From: Corynebacterium glucuronolyticum
GTDB taxonomy: Bacteria > Actinomycetota > Actinomycetes > Mycobacteriales > Mycobacteriaceae
Direction of reading: 5' to 3'
DNA length: 64,000 nt
Assembly (NCBI GenBank): GCA_022772305.1
Contig: JALFAQ010000054.1
Location: 1-64,000 of the forward strand
The notes below the pieces were generated by a model. The model ran no database searches, was not told the DNA's origin, and saw only the letters and a program-made list of their open reading frames with translations. How positions within the stretch are numbered: position 1 is the stretch's first letter; each line of letters begins with the position of its first letter. Of the stretch, positions 35,779 to 45,172 are shown piece by piece. Position numbers and translations under genes: made by a program.

Positions 35779-36927
35779 CTACCCCCAGAGTGGCGCCGTG
35801 TTGAAGGTCCGAGCTGCCTTGCCGGCGGCGTGCCAGGCGCGGGCTGCGATGTCCCGATCGGCGTCGTCGATGAGATTGCCCATTGCGCGAGCGACGGTGG
35901 GCATGAGCAGCCGGCGAAGTGGTGTGCGGAAGGCGAGTGGGCCGAATGTCGGGAGCATGCGGGGATAGGTGAGCAGCTTGGCAAGGCTGCGGGCGAGGGA
36001 AAACGTTTCGCCGTAGTGTTCGCGGAGGACGGATGGCCATACGCGGAGGTCTTCGTCAATCAAAGACGCTGCGAGTCGGGCCGTCTCCAGTGCATAGTCG
36101 ATGCCCTCGCCGTTTAAGGGATTGACGCAGCAGGCGGAGTCGCCAAGCAGAGCCCAGTTGCGGCCCGACACCCCGGAGACGGATCCGCCCATGGGCAGTG
36201 CCGCGGAGGTGACGGAGGTGGGTTCTCCGAGCCCGAAGTCGTCCCGAATAGAAGACGCGTAGGAGCGGAGCAGCTTCTTGGTGTTCAGCTTGGCGGGGCG
36301 AGCCGCGGTGGACAGAGCTCCACAGCCGACGTTCGCGGCGTCGACAAGCGGGAAAAACCAGCCGTAACCGGGGAGATCACCGAAGTGGGAGTGGATCCAG
36401 GGGTCGGAGGCGCGAGTGGAGGTGCAGTAGCTGCGCGCGGCGATGCCGTAGACCTGCTGCTTGTGCCATGTGCGGCCTAGTTGCGTGCCGAAGGTGGAGC
36501 GGACGCCGTCGGCTACCAGTACCACCCGCGGATGCACCCAATGCTCACCCACAGAAAAGCGGACCAACCTGCCATTTTCCACGACAGGAGAGGTGGCAAC
36601 CCCCGTGAGTTTCTGTGCGGGAGCCCGGTTGTACAGCAGGGCATCGAATTCGTGCCGACGCATCGCCGAACCGATGCCCCATTCCCACGGGATTTCCGCG
36701 GTGTGACCGAAGCCGTGGAGCTTCAGGCCGAGAGTTCTAAATGGCAGCTCGATGCCGAGCGCGGAAAGCTCCCGCATCGCTCGGGGAGTGAGACCATCGC
36801 CGCATGTCTTGTCGCGAGGAAAGTCCGCACTGTCGATGAGCAGCACATCCCTATCTTGTAGATGAATTGCTGCAGCCGACCCAGCTGGGCCTGCGCCGAT
36901 AATCGCTACCTCCGGGAAAAACTCCAT
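35779..36927 (-). CDS. menJ: geranylgeranyl reductase family FAD enzyme, probably menaquinone reductase MenJ
   Basis: The 382-residue protein starts with an FAD-binding motif VAIIGAGPAGSAAAIHL and has the family segments DKTCGDGLTPRAMRE, VLVADGVRSTFG and LLGDSACCVNPLNGEGIDYALE. The position, reversed between menG and the polyprenyl synthase, matches Rv0561c (MenJ), which saturates one double bond of the menaquinone tail. I therefore call MenJ, with a general geranylgeranyl reductase as the alternative. ATG 36936 is another possible start; TACAAA stands 8 bases before 36927. Confidence 0.88.
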   Translation of the reverse strand: MEFFPEVAIIGAGPAGSAAAIHLQDRDVLLIDSADFPRDKTCGDGLTPRAMRELSALGIELPFRTLGLKLHGFGHTAEIPWEWGIGSAMRRHEFDALLYNRAPAQKLTGVATSPVVENGRLVRFSVGEHWVHPRVVLVADGVRSTFGTQLGRTWHKQQVYGIAARSYCTSTRASDPWIHSHFGDLPGYGWFFPLVDAANVGCGALSTAARPAKLNTKKLLRSYASSIRDDFGLGEPTSVTSAALPMGGSVSGVSGRNWALLGDSACCVNPLNGEGIDYALETARLAASLIDEDLRVWPSVLREHYGETFSLARSLAKLLTYPRMLPTFGPLAFRTPLRRLLMPTVARAMGNLIDDADRDIAARAWHAAGKAARTFNTAPLWG

Positions 36928-37030
36928 GGCCACCATTTGTACCCTGGGGTAGGTAGAAATGCATGTTTAGACTACGGTAAAGGGGTAAGCTATCTAACCA
37001 ACGTATCGGACAGAGGGCAGTTTTTACACT

Positions 37031-38053
37031 ATGAATGACACCCGCCCCCGGCTGCACAGGGACACGCCCCTAACTGGGATTTCGTTTGATGAACCCGAGC
37101 TTGCGGCAACGGTTTCTCGCGACCTGCAGCGTGTGGAAGAGCTGCTGCGAAAAGAACTCAACCGCGGCGAAGACTTCGTCAATGAGAAGGTCATTCACCT
37201 CGCTGCTGCCGGCGGAAAGCGCTTCCGCCCGATGTTTGCCGTTTTGGCCTCTCAGCTGGGCTCTAAGGCCTCTTGCGACGATGTGATCAAGGCCGCAACC
37301 GTGGTCGAGATGACGCACCTGGCGACGCTCTACCACGACGATGTCATGGACGAGGCCGATCGCCGTCGCGGTGTGGAAAGCGCCAACGCCCGCTGGGGGA
37401 ACTCCGTCGCGATCCTTGCTGGTGACATCCTCCTCGCCCACGCGTCCCGCCTTATGGCCGCTCTCGGCACGGAGACGGTCGCCCACTTCGCGCAGACCTT
37501 TGGTGACCTCGTCACCGGCCAGATGCGCGAGACGGTCGGCCCCGGTGACGGCGACAAGATCGAGCACTATCTCAATGTCGTTCACGAAAAGACCGGTGTC
37601 CTCATCTCGTCTGCCGGCTACCTCGGTGCTCTCCACGGCGGTTGCAGCCCCGAAATTACCCGTGCGCTGCAGCAATTCGGTGTCTACATTGGTACTATCT
37701 TCCAGATCGTCGACGACATCATCGACATCTACTCGGCCTCCGAAGAATCCGGCAAGACCCGCGGCACCGACCTCCGCGAGGGCGTTTTCACCCTCCCCGT
37801 CCTCTTCGCCCTCAAGGAAGATTCTCCCGCCGGCGAGGAGCTCCGCGGCCTCCTGACCGGCCCTCTTACCTCTGACGAGGATGTCGCCCGCGCGCTCACC
37901 CTCATCGAGCAGACCTCCGGGCGTGAGCAGGCCCTCGAGGTTGTGCAGCAATTCACCGACAAGGCTTTCGCTGAGCTCACCTCGCTTCCCGACGGCCCCG
38001 TGCGCTCCGCCCTCCGCTCCCTCACCGAGTACTCCATCTCTCGCGTCCGATAA
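37031..38053 (+). CDS. trans-polyprenyl diphosphate synthase (menaquinone side chain)
   Basis: This 340-residue isoprenyl diphosphate synthase has both Asp-rich motifs: first in ATLYHDDVMDEADRRRG near residue 100 and second in FQIVDDIIDIYSASEESGK near residue 230, plus AGGKRFRP near the N-terminus. It elongates farnesyl or geranylgeranyl diphosphate to the long chain used by MenA. The position corresponds to grcC1 (Rv0562) of mycobacteria. The product length cannot be read safely from the sequence. Confidence 0.92.
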   Translation: MNDTRPRLHRDTPLTGISFDEPELAATVSRDLQRVEELLRKELNRGEDFVNEKVIHLAAAGGKRFRPMFAVLASQLGSKASCDDVIKAATVVEMTHLATLYHDDVMDEADRRRGVESANARWGNSVAILAGDILLAHASRLMAALGTETVAHFAQTFGDLVTGQMRETVGPGDGDKIEHYLNVVHEKTGVLISSAGYLGALHGGCSPEITRALQQFGVYIGTIFQIVDDIIDIYSASEESGKTRGTDLREGVFTLPVLFALKEDSPAGEELRGLLTGPLTSDEDVARALTLIEQTSGREQALEVVQQFTDKAFAELTSLPDGPVRSALRSLTEYSISRVR

Positions 38054-38070
38054 CCCCGTTACGCTGCCGG

Positions 38071-38099
38071 TTTGCCTTTTAGGGGTGGGGACATAGTAA
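38071..38099 (+). promoter_or_regulatory. possible tRNA-Tyr promoter
   Basis: TTTGCC at 38071 and TAGTAA at 38094 are separated by 17 bases, about 28 bases upstream of the tRNA. The match is modest. Confidence 0.3.
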
Positions 38100-38126
38100 A
38101 GTATGTCTCGCACTCACGAAGTGCTT

Positions 38127-38212
38127 GCCAGGTTGCCCGAGTGGCCAAAGGGAGCGGACTGTAAATCCGTCGGCTTTCGCCTACAGAAGTTCGAATCTTC
38201 TACCTGGCACCA
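38127..38212 (+). tRNA. tRNA-Tyr (GTA)
   Basis: A class II tRNA with a long variable arm. The acceptor stem GCCAGGT pairs fully with ACCTGGC, the anticodon GTA sits in GGACTGTAAATCC, and GTTCGAAT forms the T loop. CCA is encoded at 38210-38212, unlike the three tRNA genes 2.6 kb downstream. Confidence 0.97.
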
Positions 38213-38215
38213 TCA

Positions 38216-38246
38216 CCCCGATCTTCGCTCTGAGGATCGGGGTTTT
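38216..38246 (+). terminator. tRNA-Tyr terminator
   Basis: CCCCGATC at 38216-38223 pairs with GATCGGGG at 38235-38242, followed by TTTT. It starts 4 bases after the tRNA. Confidence 0.85.
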
Positions 38247-38259
38247 GCGTTGCTGTCTT

Positions 38260-38383
38260 TTTGCGGCCCGTCTCCTCCCGCTTCCCGGGTACTCGGCAGC
38301 AGTCGGGCCGCGTTTGTTTCTTGCCGTCCGGTTTGCGGCCCATCTGCTCCTGGCTTTTCGACGTTTCCATCCCCTTGGGCCGC
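38260..38383. repeat. fixed-spacing inverted-repeat block F (2 elements)
   Basis: Left arms start at 38263 and 38335 (both GCGGCCC); right arms at 38305 and 38377 (both GGGCCGC). Both pairs are 42 bases apart, with a 30-base gap between elements. The block lies between the tRNA-Tyr terminator and the nuclease pseudogene. Confidence 0.88.
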
Positions 38384-38539
38384 ATTCCGTGCAGTCACTG
38401 AAAGCCCCACTGCTCCCAAGAGAACGACCCGCAAAAAGACCGGGGGTAGGAGCCGAAAACTCGCACTGCGAAGACCTCGCAGACCCGGTAAGACAAGAAC
38501 TGACGATAGTTTCTTTCTACTAAGAGATTGGGAATTTCT

Positions 38540-40303
38540 ATGAGTGGTTCATAGTTGGGTTTGGCGCTCGTCAGTTCGGTGGCAATCGTCGCCTCGGCGG
38601 TGTCCCCGGCGGTGGCGGCACCAGACGGGTCAAACGCGGAGGATTTTGTGATGGGCGCGCCGACGCCGGGCAACCTAAAGCCTGAGGATGCGGGGTCGGT
38701 GACCATTGCGGACATTCAGGGTACAGGGGAGGTAACGCCCCTAAACAGCCAGCGGGTGACGACGACCGGTTACGTAACTGCAACCTACACCGAGGGTGGC
38801 TTCGACGGCTTCTACCTGCAGCAAGGCGGGGAGAAGACGGATGCGTCGAATGGTATTTTCGTCTGGCTCGGCCGGGGCGCGACGGAATACCCCGAGTTCG
38901 GTGCGTGCGTCACGGTGACGGGCACGGCGGGCGAGTACACGGGGGAGACGCAGATCTCCGACCCCGAGGTTGCCCCTTTCGACGATTGCGGCCCGGAGCC
39001 CACGCCCGTCGAGTTCACGGAGCTTCCCCGTCGGCGATGACGCGCGCGAGGGCCTTCGAGGGCATGCTCGTGCGGCTTACTGGGCCGCATACGCTGAGTA
39101 ACAACTACGAGCTCAACACGTTCGGTTCGGTCGTGCTCGCCCCGGGCTCAGAGCCGTTCTACCAGCCCATCGATGTCTTTCCTCCGTCGTCTGACCCGAA
39201 CTCGGACGTTCAAAAACTCACTCGTAGCCAGGCGTTACGGAAGGTTACGCTTGACGACGGAAGGTCCCGCAACTATGCCAAGACCGATACTGAAACCTCG
39301 CTTCCATACCCGGTGACGGGCGGAAAGACGGTGAAGTCCCTGCGTACGGGCGACATTGTAACGTTCACCGAGCCTGTCATTTTGGGCGGCTGCTTTGACA
39401 AGTGGGGCCTGCAGTCCACGGCACCGATTACTGGCAATTCCGAGTCCCGGCCCATTACCTGGGACGATTCTCGGGCCGCAGAAGAAGCAGACCCGACGGT
39501 GAAGGACGCGGAGCTCTCCCTCGCTTCCTTCAACGTGCTCAACTACTTCACCAGCCTCGGCGAAAACGAGGAGGGCTGCAAGGCGTACACCGATCGCGAA
39601 GTGAACAACGTTATCGCCAACTGGTGCACGGCGCGTGGCGCGTGGTCGCGGCAGGCCTTTGAACGCCAGCAGGCAAAGATCGTCAACGCGTTCAACAGGC
39701 TCGATGTGTCGGTTCTCGTCCTGGAAGAGATTGAGAACACGGCGAGTGTTACCGGTGACGCTACCCGTCGCGGTGAGGCGTTGGGCAAGCTTGTCGCAGC
39801 GCTGAATGCGGACCTGACGGCGAGGGGTAAGGAGCCGACATGGGAGCTTGTTGCCTCGCCGGACACCGTTCCCGATCAAGAAGATGTCATCCGTGTCGCC
39901 TTCATCTACAACAAGTCCGCCGTCACGCCGGTTGGGCCGTCAATCATTATCGACGATCCTGCCTACACAAGGTGTTGCCCGTCAGCCACTTGCACAGGCC
40001 TTTGCCCGCGTGGGCCACGATAAGGCTGAGTTTGTGGCTGTCGTCAACCACTTCAAGTCCAAGGGGGCAGTGGCCCGCGACGACAAGGATCAAAACGATG
40101 GTCAGGGCAATAACCCGAACCTCCGCGCGGCGCAGGCTCGCGCGCTGACCACCGCTGTCGAGTCCCACGACAGTGTGCTGTCCTTTGCTGTTCTCGGCCG
40201 CGTCGAAGGTGTTCGCGAAGGCACCCTGGCTGCGGCTCGCCTTGTCGGTTTCATTGCCAAGTACTTCGTCCGTTGGATGGAGCCCCTGAAGAAGTGGCTT
40301 TAA
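38540..40303 (+). pseudogene. secreted ExeM/NucH-type endonuclease, decayed
   Basis: The parts belong to one extracellular nuclease of the endonuclease/exonuclease/phosphatase fold: a signal peptide (LGLALVSSVAIVASAVSPAVAA), an OB-like region (VTIADIQGTGEVTPL), then SLASFNVLNYF, VLVLEEIENTAS and AEFVAVVNHFKSKG. The ATG at 38540 is followed by a stop after four codons (TAG 38552-38554), with the signal peptide continuing in frame. The frame shifts near 39020 (a C run) and 39052 (a G run), and again near 39970. After RALTTAVESHD the expected GDFN and SDH catalytic region is missing; an unrelated-looking tail ends at 40303. One nonsense codon, three shifts and a deletion make it nonfunctional. 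The run-length shifts alone could be sequencing errors, but the other damage could not. Confidence 0.85.
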
Positions 40304-40318
40304 GACCTTCTAGTCTGC

Positions 40319-40600
40319 TTTGTGGCCCATGCCCGGACAATGCGTGAGTGTGTGACACCGGTCGGGCCGCATTCGGTACCAGAGCCAACAACAACGTGGC
40401 CCAATAGCTGACAAACCACACGCTCCCGGAACCGGTTGGGCCGCACTTCAGATCACTGTGACCACAATGCGGCCCATCCCCAGTCAACCCCGGGATCCTC
40501 GTGCACGGTCGGGCCGCATTCGAAACAGCTCTGATACAGCCCATCCACAATGCGGCCCAAGCAGGGGAGAAGGTCGAGTAACCACCGCCAGATGGGCCGC
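40319..40600. repeat. fixed-spacing inverted-repeat block G (4 elements)
   Basis: Left arms start at 40322 (GTGGCCC), 40396 (GTGGCCC), 40469 and 40552; right arms at 40364, 40438, 40511 and 40594. All pairs are 42 bases apart. Gaps between elements are 32, 31 and 41 bases. An extra imperfect left half-site (ACAGCCC) at 40536 lacks a partner and is out of phase. The block fills the gap between the nuclease pseudogene and tRNA-Thr; 40601-40709 holds no gene. Confidence 0.88.
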
Positions 40601-40709
40601 AAAATGAGCACAACGCCAAAAGTGCAGCGTAAAACACATAATGACGTGCCGATTTGTGTGAACATGCATACGTCAGTTACTCTATCCAAGGCTTCGAGAT
40701 GAAGTACCG

Positions 40710-40782
40710 GCCCCCTTAGCTCAGTCGGCAGAGCGTTTCCATGGTAAGGAAAAGGTCGTCAGTTCGATTCTGACAGGGGGCT
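40710..40782 (+). tRNA. tRNA-Thr (GGT)
   Basis: Acceptor GCCCCCT pairs with AGGGGGC. The anticodon loop ATGGTAA between TTTCC and GGAAA gives anticodon GGT. TTCGATTC is the T loop region. CCA is not encoded. Confidence 0.96.
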
Positions 40783-40803
40783 CTGTTCTTTTATTAGAAC
40801 AAT

Positions 40804-40877
40804 GGCGGTGTAGCTCAGCTGGTGAGAGCGCACGACTCATAATCGTGAGGTCGAGAGTTCGAACCTCTCCACCGCTA
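40804..40877 (+). tRNA. tRNA-Met (CAT)
   Basis: Acceptor GGCGGTG pairs with CACCGCT (one G-T pair). Anticodon CAT lies in GACTCATAATC. The paired first base suggests an elongator rather than an initiator tRNA. CCA is not encoded. tRNA-Thr lies 21 bases upstream. Confidence 0.95.
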
Positions 40878-40959
40878 CAGCACTGAGCCTCCCTCGCCAA
40901 GGCGCGGGGGTTTTCTGGTACAGTGTGCAAGGTGCATGCATTGCGCATGCGACCTGAAA

Positions 40960-41032
40960 AGGGGCGTGGCTCAATTGGTAGAGCAGCGGTCTCCAAAACC
41001 GCAGGTTGCAGGTTCGAGTCCTGTCGCCCCTG
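40960..41032 (+). tRNA. tRNA-Trp (CCA)
   Basis: Acceptor AGGGGCG pairs with CGCCCCT. The anticodon CCA is in GTCTCCAAAACC. It lies 31 bases before secE, the common actinobacterial arrangement tRNA-Trp-secE-nusG. The CCA end is not encoded. Confidence 0.97.
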
Positions 41033-41063
41033 CAAAGTACTCCTAGTGCAAAGAGGATTTAAC

Positions 41064-41372
41064 GTGGCTGAGGAAAATCGCACTGCTCGTCCAACCGGCA
41101 AGCGGCAGCTTACGGGTGCGAGCACTACGAGTGCTGATGCCTACGCTGAAAAGCGCCTTGTGAAGGAAAGCAAAGACGAAAAGTGGGGCGGTGGTGTCAA
41201 GTCTTACATCCCCGAAGTTATCGAGCAGATGAAAAAAGTCATCTGGCCGACGGGGAAGCAGATGGTTAACTACACCCTCATCGTCTTCCTGTTCCTCATT
41301 GTGATGACGGTTATCGTGTGGGGCACCGATATTCTTACCGCCAAGGGCGTGCAGTGGTTGCTCACCCCGTAG
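41064..41372 (+). CDS. secE: preprotein translocase subunit SecE
   Basis: SecE is the small clamp subunit of the SecYEG channel. The 102-residue protein has a hydrophilic N-terminal part and the family core YIPEVIEQMKKVIWPTGKQM before its single membrane helix (YTLIVFLFLIVMTVIVWG). GTG 41064 (VAEENRTARPT) has AGAGG upstream; a longer frame would include the tRNA-Trp gene and is rejected. A strong hairpin separates it from nusG. Confidence 0.95.
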   Translation: MAEENRTARPTGKRQLTGASTTSADAYAEKRLVKESKDEKWGGGVKSYIPEVIEQMKKVIWPTGKQMVNYTLIVFLFLIVMTVIVWGTDILTAKGVQWLLTP

Positions 41373-41404
41373 CTAGATGGTATAAACGTTTTTGACACTT
41401 CAAT

Positions 41405-41446
41405 TATCCCGCCTCCTGGACAATCCAAGGAGGCGGGATAAATTTT
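41405..41446 (+). terminator. strong hairpin between secE and nusG
   Basis: TATCCCGCCTCCT at 41405-41417 pairs perfectly (13 bp) with AGGAGGCGGGATA at 41428-41440, followed by AATTTTT. It has all features of an intrinsic terminator, and nusG starts only 20 bases later. The 3' stem also contains AGGAGG. It may act as an attenuator or processing site rather than a full stop. Confidence 0.75.
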
Positions 41447-41465
41447 TGGACTGGAGAGAGTGAAG

Positions 41466-42236
41466 ATGGAAGAGCAAGAAAAGGTCGAACACCAGGCAGA
41501 AGCTCCCGAAGCAGAGGCCACCGAACAGGAAGCAGCTGCAACCGAAGCAGAGGCCCCTGAAACGGAAGCCGCCGAGGAGCTTTCCCCGGAGGAACAGGCT
41601 CTGCGTGAGTACAAGCTGCGTCTGCGTAAGTTCATCCGTGAGCTGAAGAAGCTTCCGGGTACGTGGTACATCATCCAGACGTACTCAGGCTACGAGAACA
41701 AGGTGAAGACGAACCTCACGCAGCGCGCTGAGAACCTTGAGGTGGACGAGTATATTCACGACATCGTTGTGCCGGTTGAGGAAGTCACCGAGATGCGCGA
41801 TGGCAAGAAGAAGATCGTGAAGAAGAAGCTTCTGCCGGGCTATGTGTTGGTGCGCATGGAGATGAATGACTCCGTGTGGTCGGTTGTGCGCGGTACGCCG
41901 GGTGTGACCAGCTTCGTGGGTAACGAGGGTCAGGCTACACCGGTGAAGCCGAAGGATGTGGCGAAGTTCCTCATGCCGCAGCAGACGGTAGAGCAGACGG
42001 AGACCGATACCGAGGGCGAGACTGTGGTTGCTGCGCCAGCTGCCGAGAAGAAGCCGGTGGAGGTCGACTTCGAGGTCGGCGAGTCCGTGACGATTCTGTC
42101 TGGTGCTCTGGCTACAGTTTCCGCCACGATTTCCGATATCGATCGCGAATCCGGCAAGCTGCACGCGCTCGTTTCCATCTTCGGGCGTGATACTCCAGTG
42201 GAGCTCACCTTCGATCAGGTGGAAAAGATCAATTAG
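41466..42236 (+). CDS. nusG: transcription termination/antitermination factor NusG
   Basis: NusG binds RNA polymerase and couples it to Rho or ribosomes. A long Glu/Ala-rich acidic N-terminal extension (about 55 residues) precedes the NGN domain, which starts at [47 protein letters not shown] and the KOW domain [12 protein letters not shown] follow. A second Glu/Thr-rich insert lies between the domains. ATG 41466 has GGAG at good distance; GTG 41460 is too close to it. Confidence 0.95.
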   Translation: MEEQEKVEHQAEAPEAEATEQEAAATEAEAPETEAAEELSPEEQALREYKLRLRKFIRELKKLPGTWYIIQTYSGYENKVKTNLTQRAENLEVDEYIHDIVVPVEEVTEMRDGKKKIVKKKLLPGYVLVRMEMNDSVWSVVRGTPGVTSFVGNEGQATPVKPKDVAKFLMPQQTVEQTETDTEGETVVAAPAAEKKPVEVDFEVGESVTILSGALATVSATISDIDRESGKLHALVSIFGRDTPVELTFDQVEKIN

Positions 42237-42263
42237 CTTTTTATGGGGCACGTGGTGTAATAT
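42234..42263 (+). promoter_or_regulatory. possible rplKA promoter
   Basis: TTAGCT at 42234 and TAATAT at 42258 are separated by 18 bases. The -35 match is weak. The following 130-base leader to rplK shows no strong structure that I can name. Confidence 0.3.
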
Positions 42264-42394
42264 TTGCGCCCGTGCCTTTTGGGCATGTAAGAACACGTTT
42301 CCCGGTGGCTGTAACAAGGCATCCGGACGGTGTCTCGCCCTAATTTTGAAGCATCTCGAGGCGAGGCGCTGGTAACAAGGAAAGTAGGTAGAAG

Positions 42395-42829
42395 ATGCCT
42401 CCGAAGAAGAAGGTCTCGGCCCTCATTAAGTTGCAGATCGAAGCTGGTCAGGCTAACCCTGCACCGCCGGTTGGTCCTGCACTTGGTGCTCACGGCGTGA
42501 ACATGATGGAGTTCTGCAAGGCGTACAACGCTGCCACGGAGAATCAGCGCGGCAACATTGTGCCTGTGGAGATCACCGTCTACGAAGACCGCTCCTTCGA
42601 CTTCAAGCTGAAGACCCCGCCGGCAGCACAGCTGCTGCTCAAGGCTGCTGGCCTGAAGAAGGGCTCCGGCGTTCCGCACACCGACAAGGTGGGCAAGGTG
42701 ACCCTTGACCAGGTCAAGGAGATCGCTAAGCAGAAGGAGCCGGACCTCAACGCACGCGACATCGACGCTGCCACCAAGATCATTGCTGGCACCGCCCGCT
42801 CCATGGGCATCGTTGTCGAGGGTTTGTAA
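42395..42829 (+). CDS. rplK: 50S ribosomal protein L11
   Basis: L11 (144 residues) binds the GTPase-associated region of 23S rRNA and is the target site of thiostrepton-type drugs. The proline-rich N-terminal segment [22 protein letters not shown] and the end [16 protein letters not shown] are typical. GTAGGT precedes the ATG. rplA follows after 63 bases. Confidence 0.98.
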   Translation: MPPKKKVSALIKLQIEAGQANPAPPVGPALGAHGVNMMEFCKAYNAATENQRGNIVPVEITVYEDRSFDFKLKTPPAAQLLLKAAGLKKGSGVPHTDKVGKVTLDQVKEIAKQKEPDLNARDIDAATKIIAGTARSMGIVVEGL

Positions 42830-42892
42830 GAAAACATTTTGTGGAAGGGCCGGCCAGGCCCGTTAACCACACATCGAAAGGATTGATGAATT

Positions 42893-43612
42893 ATGGCAAA
42901 GCGCTCTAAGGCTTACCGCGAGAACGCTCAGAAGGTGGATTCTTCCCACCTGTACACCCCGCTTGAGGCAGTCAAGCTGGCTAAGGAGACCTCCTCCAAG
43001 AACTACGACGCTTCCATCGACGTTGTTATGCGTCTCGGTGTTGATCCCCGCAAGGCTGATCAGCTCGTGCGCGGCACGGTTTCCCTGCCGAACGGCACGG
43101 GTAAGGAAGTTCGCGTTGTCGTCTTCGCTGAGGGCACCAACGCCACCGCTGCTGAAGAGGCTGGCGCTGACTTCGTCGGCACCGCTGAGCTCATCGAGAA
43201 GATCCAGGGTGGCTGGACCGACTTCGATGCAGCTATCGCAACCCCTGATCAGATGGCCAAGGTTGGTCGCGTTGCTCGCGTCCTTGGCCCGCGTGGTCTC
43301 ATGCCGAACCCCAAGACCGGCACCGTGACCCCGGACGTTGCTAAGGCCGTCAAGGAGATCAAGGGCGGTAAGATTTCCTTCCGCGTTGACAAGGCTTCCA
43401 ACCTGCACGCTCTCATTGGCAAGGCTTCCTTCGATGCTGAGAAGCTGGCTGAGAACTACGGCGCTCTCCTCGACGAGATCAACCGTCTGAAGCCGAGCTC
43501 CTCTAAGGGCATCTACGTCAAGAAGATCACCGTTGCCGCCACCAATGGCCCTGGTATCCAGGTTGATCCCTCGGTGCAGAAGAACTTCGCTGAGGTTAAG
43601 ACCGAGGTTTAA
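42893..43612 (+). CDS. rplA: 50S ribosomal protein L1
   Basis: L1 (239 residues) forms the L1 stalk near the E site and can repress its own operon. [28 protein letters not shown] is the family signature. AAAGGA lies before the ATG. A strong terminator follows, so rplKA ends here. Confidence 0.98.
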   Translation: MAKRSKAYRENAQKVDSSHLYTPLEAVKLAKETSSKNYDASIDVVMRLGVDPRKADQLVRGTVSLPNGTGKEVRVVVFAEGTNATAAEEAGADFVGTAELIEKIQGGWTDFDAAIATPDQMAKVGRVARVLGPRGLMPNPKTGTVTPDVAKAVKEIKGGKISFRVDKASNLHALIGKASFDAEKLAENYGALLDEINRLKPSSSKGIYVKKITVAATNGPGIQVDPSVQKNFAEVKTEV

Positions 43613-43689
43613 GACAAGGCTTAAAACGCCGAGCCCACCGTAACCGGCCCACAAAACCGGTACGGGGGGCCGTCGACAAGCTACATAGA

Positions 43690-43719
43690 GCTCACCTCCA
43701 GCGTGGAGGTGAGCTTTTT
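43690..43719 (+). terminator. rplKA terminator
   Basis: GCTCACCTCCA at 43690-43700 pairs perfectly with TGGAGGTGAGC at 43704-43714 around loop GCG, followed by five Ts. Confidence 0.92.
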
Positions 43720-43780
43720 GTTTTTGCGGGATAAAATACTAGGTGGTAAGCGATAAATTCTCCAGTAACGAGGATCGTGA

Positions 43781-45166
43781 ATGACAAATTTTGAATATAA
43801 AGCCGAGGTGAACCCCTTCCTCGGTGCGCCTGGTATGGCCTGCATGCATGGTGAAGCGCAGTCGTCGGACTGCTCGCCGGTGCCGGGCCCCGGGGCAGGT
43901 CCGTGGGATGTGACGCACATCGACATGGGTGGTGCCTGCCCGACTATCATGGTGGGAACCGACGGTTTTGTGCAGGTGTTGGTGACGCAGCGGTTCGGTT
44001 CGAAGCTGACGTTCCTGCAGCCGAAGGTGGCGATCCTTGATCCGGAGACCGGGAGCACCCTCGGTAGCCTCGAGGTCCCGAAGGGCGCTCTGCTGGGTGG
44101 CGTGTATGCCTACATTGACCACCAGGATCGGATGGTGTTTGTCGATGGTTCGAACACGCTGCTCCGCGTCGCGCACTCCGCGGACGGCACGCAGGTGTAC
44201 GTGGACGAGCGCATTTCCCTTAACCGCTTCCTGTCCCAGTATGCGGGCGACCAGGTTGTCGGTGTGGTCCCGGATTGGCAGGGGCGCGTGTGGGTGGCCT
44301 CCGCACACGGCGCGATCGGTGTGGTGGACAGTAAGCGTCGGGAGATCCGGTCGATCTTCCTCAACAAGCACGTCGCGATCGGAAGCGAGACTCCCTTCGA
44401 GACCGTCGACAACTCCATCTCTGCCTGCCCGCGTGGCGTGTCTGTGGTGACATCGCACGCGATATACATGCTGGAGGCAGACGACAACGGCACCCCGCGC
44501 ATCGTGTGGTACGCCGGCTACGACCGCGGGACGGCCCGCAAGCCGGGGCAGCTGTCCTGGGGCTCGGGGGCGTCGCCGACGTTTTTCGGCCCGACAGGCT
44601 CGGACTACGTCATGCTCACGGATAACGCCGATGAACAGGAGAATCTCCTGGTCTACGAGACGGAAACGGGCCACCTTGTCGGTCAGACGGGCGTCTTCGA
44701 GCCGGGCACGTCCGGCACGGAATGCTCGGCCATCGGTGTCCACAACTCCATCGTCGTGGGCTCAACCTACGGCTACCCTTACCCCCGCTACCCCGAGGGG
44801 GCCGGCCCGTCTGTCCCCGCGAACGCCCTCTTCGCGCCCGGTCTCGAGCGCTACGATGTCACCCCCGGAGGCCTCACGCCCGTGTGGAAACGCGCGGATG
44901 TCTACTCTGCGGTTGTTCCCCGCTTGTCGACGGCCGACGGATACATCTACGTCTGTGAGCGCCGGCGGTTTGGGCTGGTCAATGGCTCGGTCATTGCGGG
45001 TTCCATCATCGATATGGAAACCGGCGAGACGGTCTACACGCAGGACTTCCCAGGGCTCGTCACGGTCTTCGGCGTTGATACGCTGCAGATGGTGGGCACG
45101 ATTGATAACAACGGCACGTGGTGGCAGGGCACCATCGGTGGCATCTTCAAAATCACAAAGAAGTAG
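43781..45166 (+). CDS. beta-propeller-like protein, unknown function
   Basis: This 461-residue protein has repeated short strands with Asp/Gly-rich turns (for example VAILDPETGSTLGSL, DRMVFVDGSNTLLRV, GRVWVASAHGAIGVVD, NLLVYETETGHLVGQTG), which suggests a six- to eight-bladed propeller related to PQQ- or SMP30-like folds. No signal peptide is visible, so it may be cytoplasmic. Two cysteines lie near the N-terminus (ACMHGEAQSSDCSP). It is encoded between the rplKA and rplJL operons, 6 bases before a Tat-exported protein with which it is probably co-transcribed. I cannot give a reaction. Confidence 0.75.
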   Translation: MTNFEYKAEVNPFLGAPGMACMHGEAQSSDCSPVPGPGAGPWDVTHIDMGGACPTIMVGTDGFVQVLVTQRFGSKLTFLQPKVAILDPETGSTLGSLEVPKGALLGGVYAYIDHQDRMVFVDGSNTLLRVAHSADGTQVYVDERISLNRFLSQYAGDQVVGVVPDWQGRVWVASAHGAIGVVDSKRREIRSIFLNKHVAIGSETPFETVDNSISACPRGVSVVTSHAIYMLEADDNGTPRIVWYAGYDRGTARKPGQLSWGSGASPTFFGPTGSDYVMLTDNADEQENLLVYETETGHLVGQTGVFEPGTSGTECSAIGVHNSIVVGSTYGYPYPRYPEGAGPSVPANALFAPGLERYDVTPGGLTPVWKRADVYSAVVPRLSTADGYIYVCERRRFGLVNGSVIAGSIIDMETGETVYTQDFPGLVTVFGVDTLQMVGTIDNNGTWWQGTIGGIFKITKK

Positions 45167-45172
45167 GTAGTC

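Noticed and set aside
38555..39040. Intact short secreted protein at the start of the nuclease region
   Set aside because: Its sequence continues in other frames as the same nuclease family, so it is a fragment of the pseudogene.
40536..40542. Extra full inverted-repeat element in block G
   Set aside because: ACAGCCC has no right arm 42 bases downstream and is only 25 bases from the preceding arm, so it is at most a half-site.
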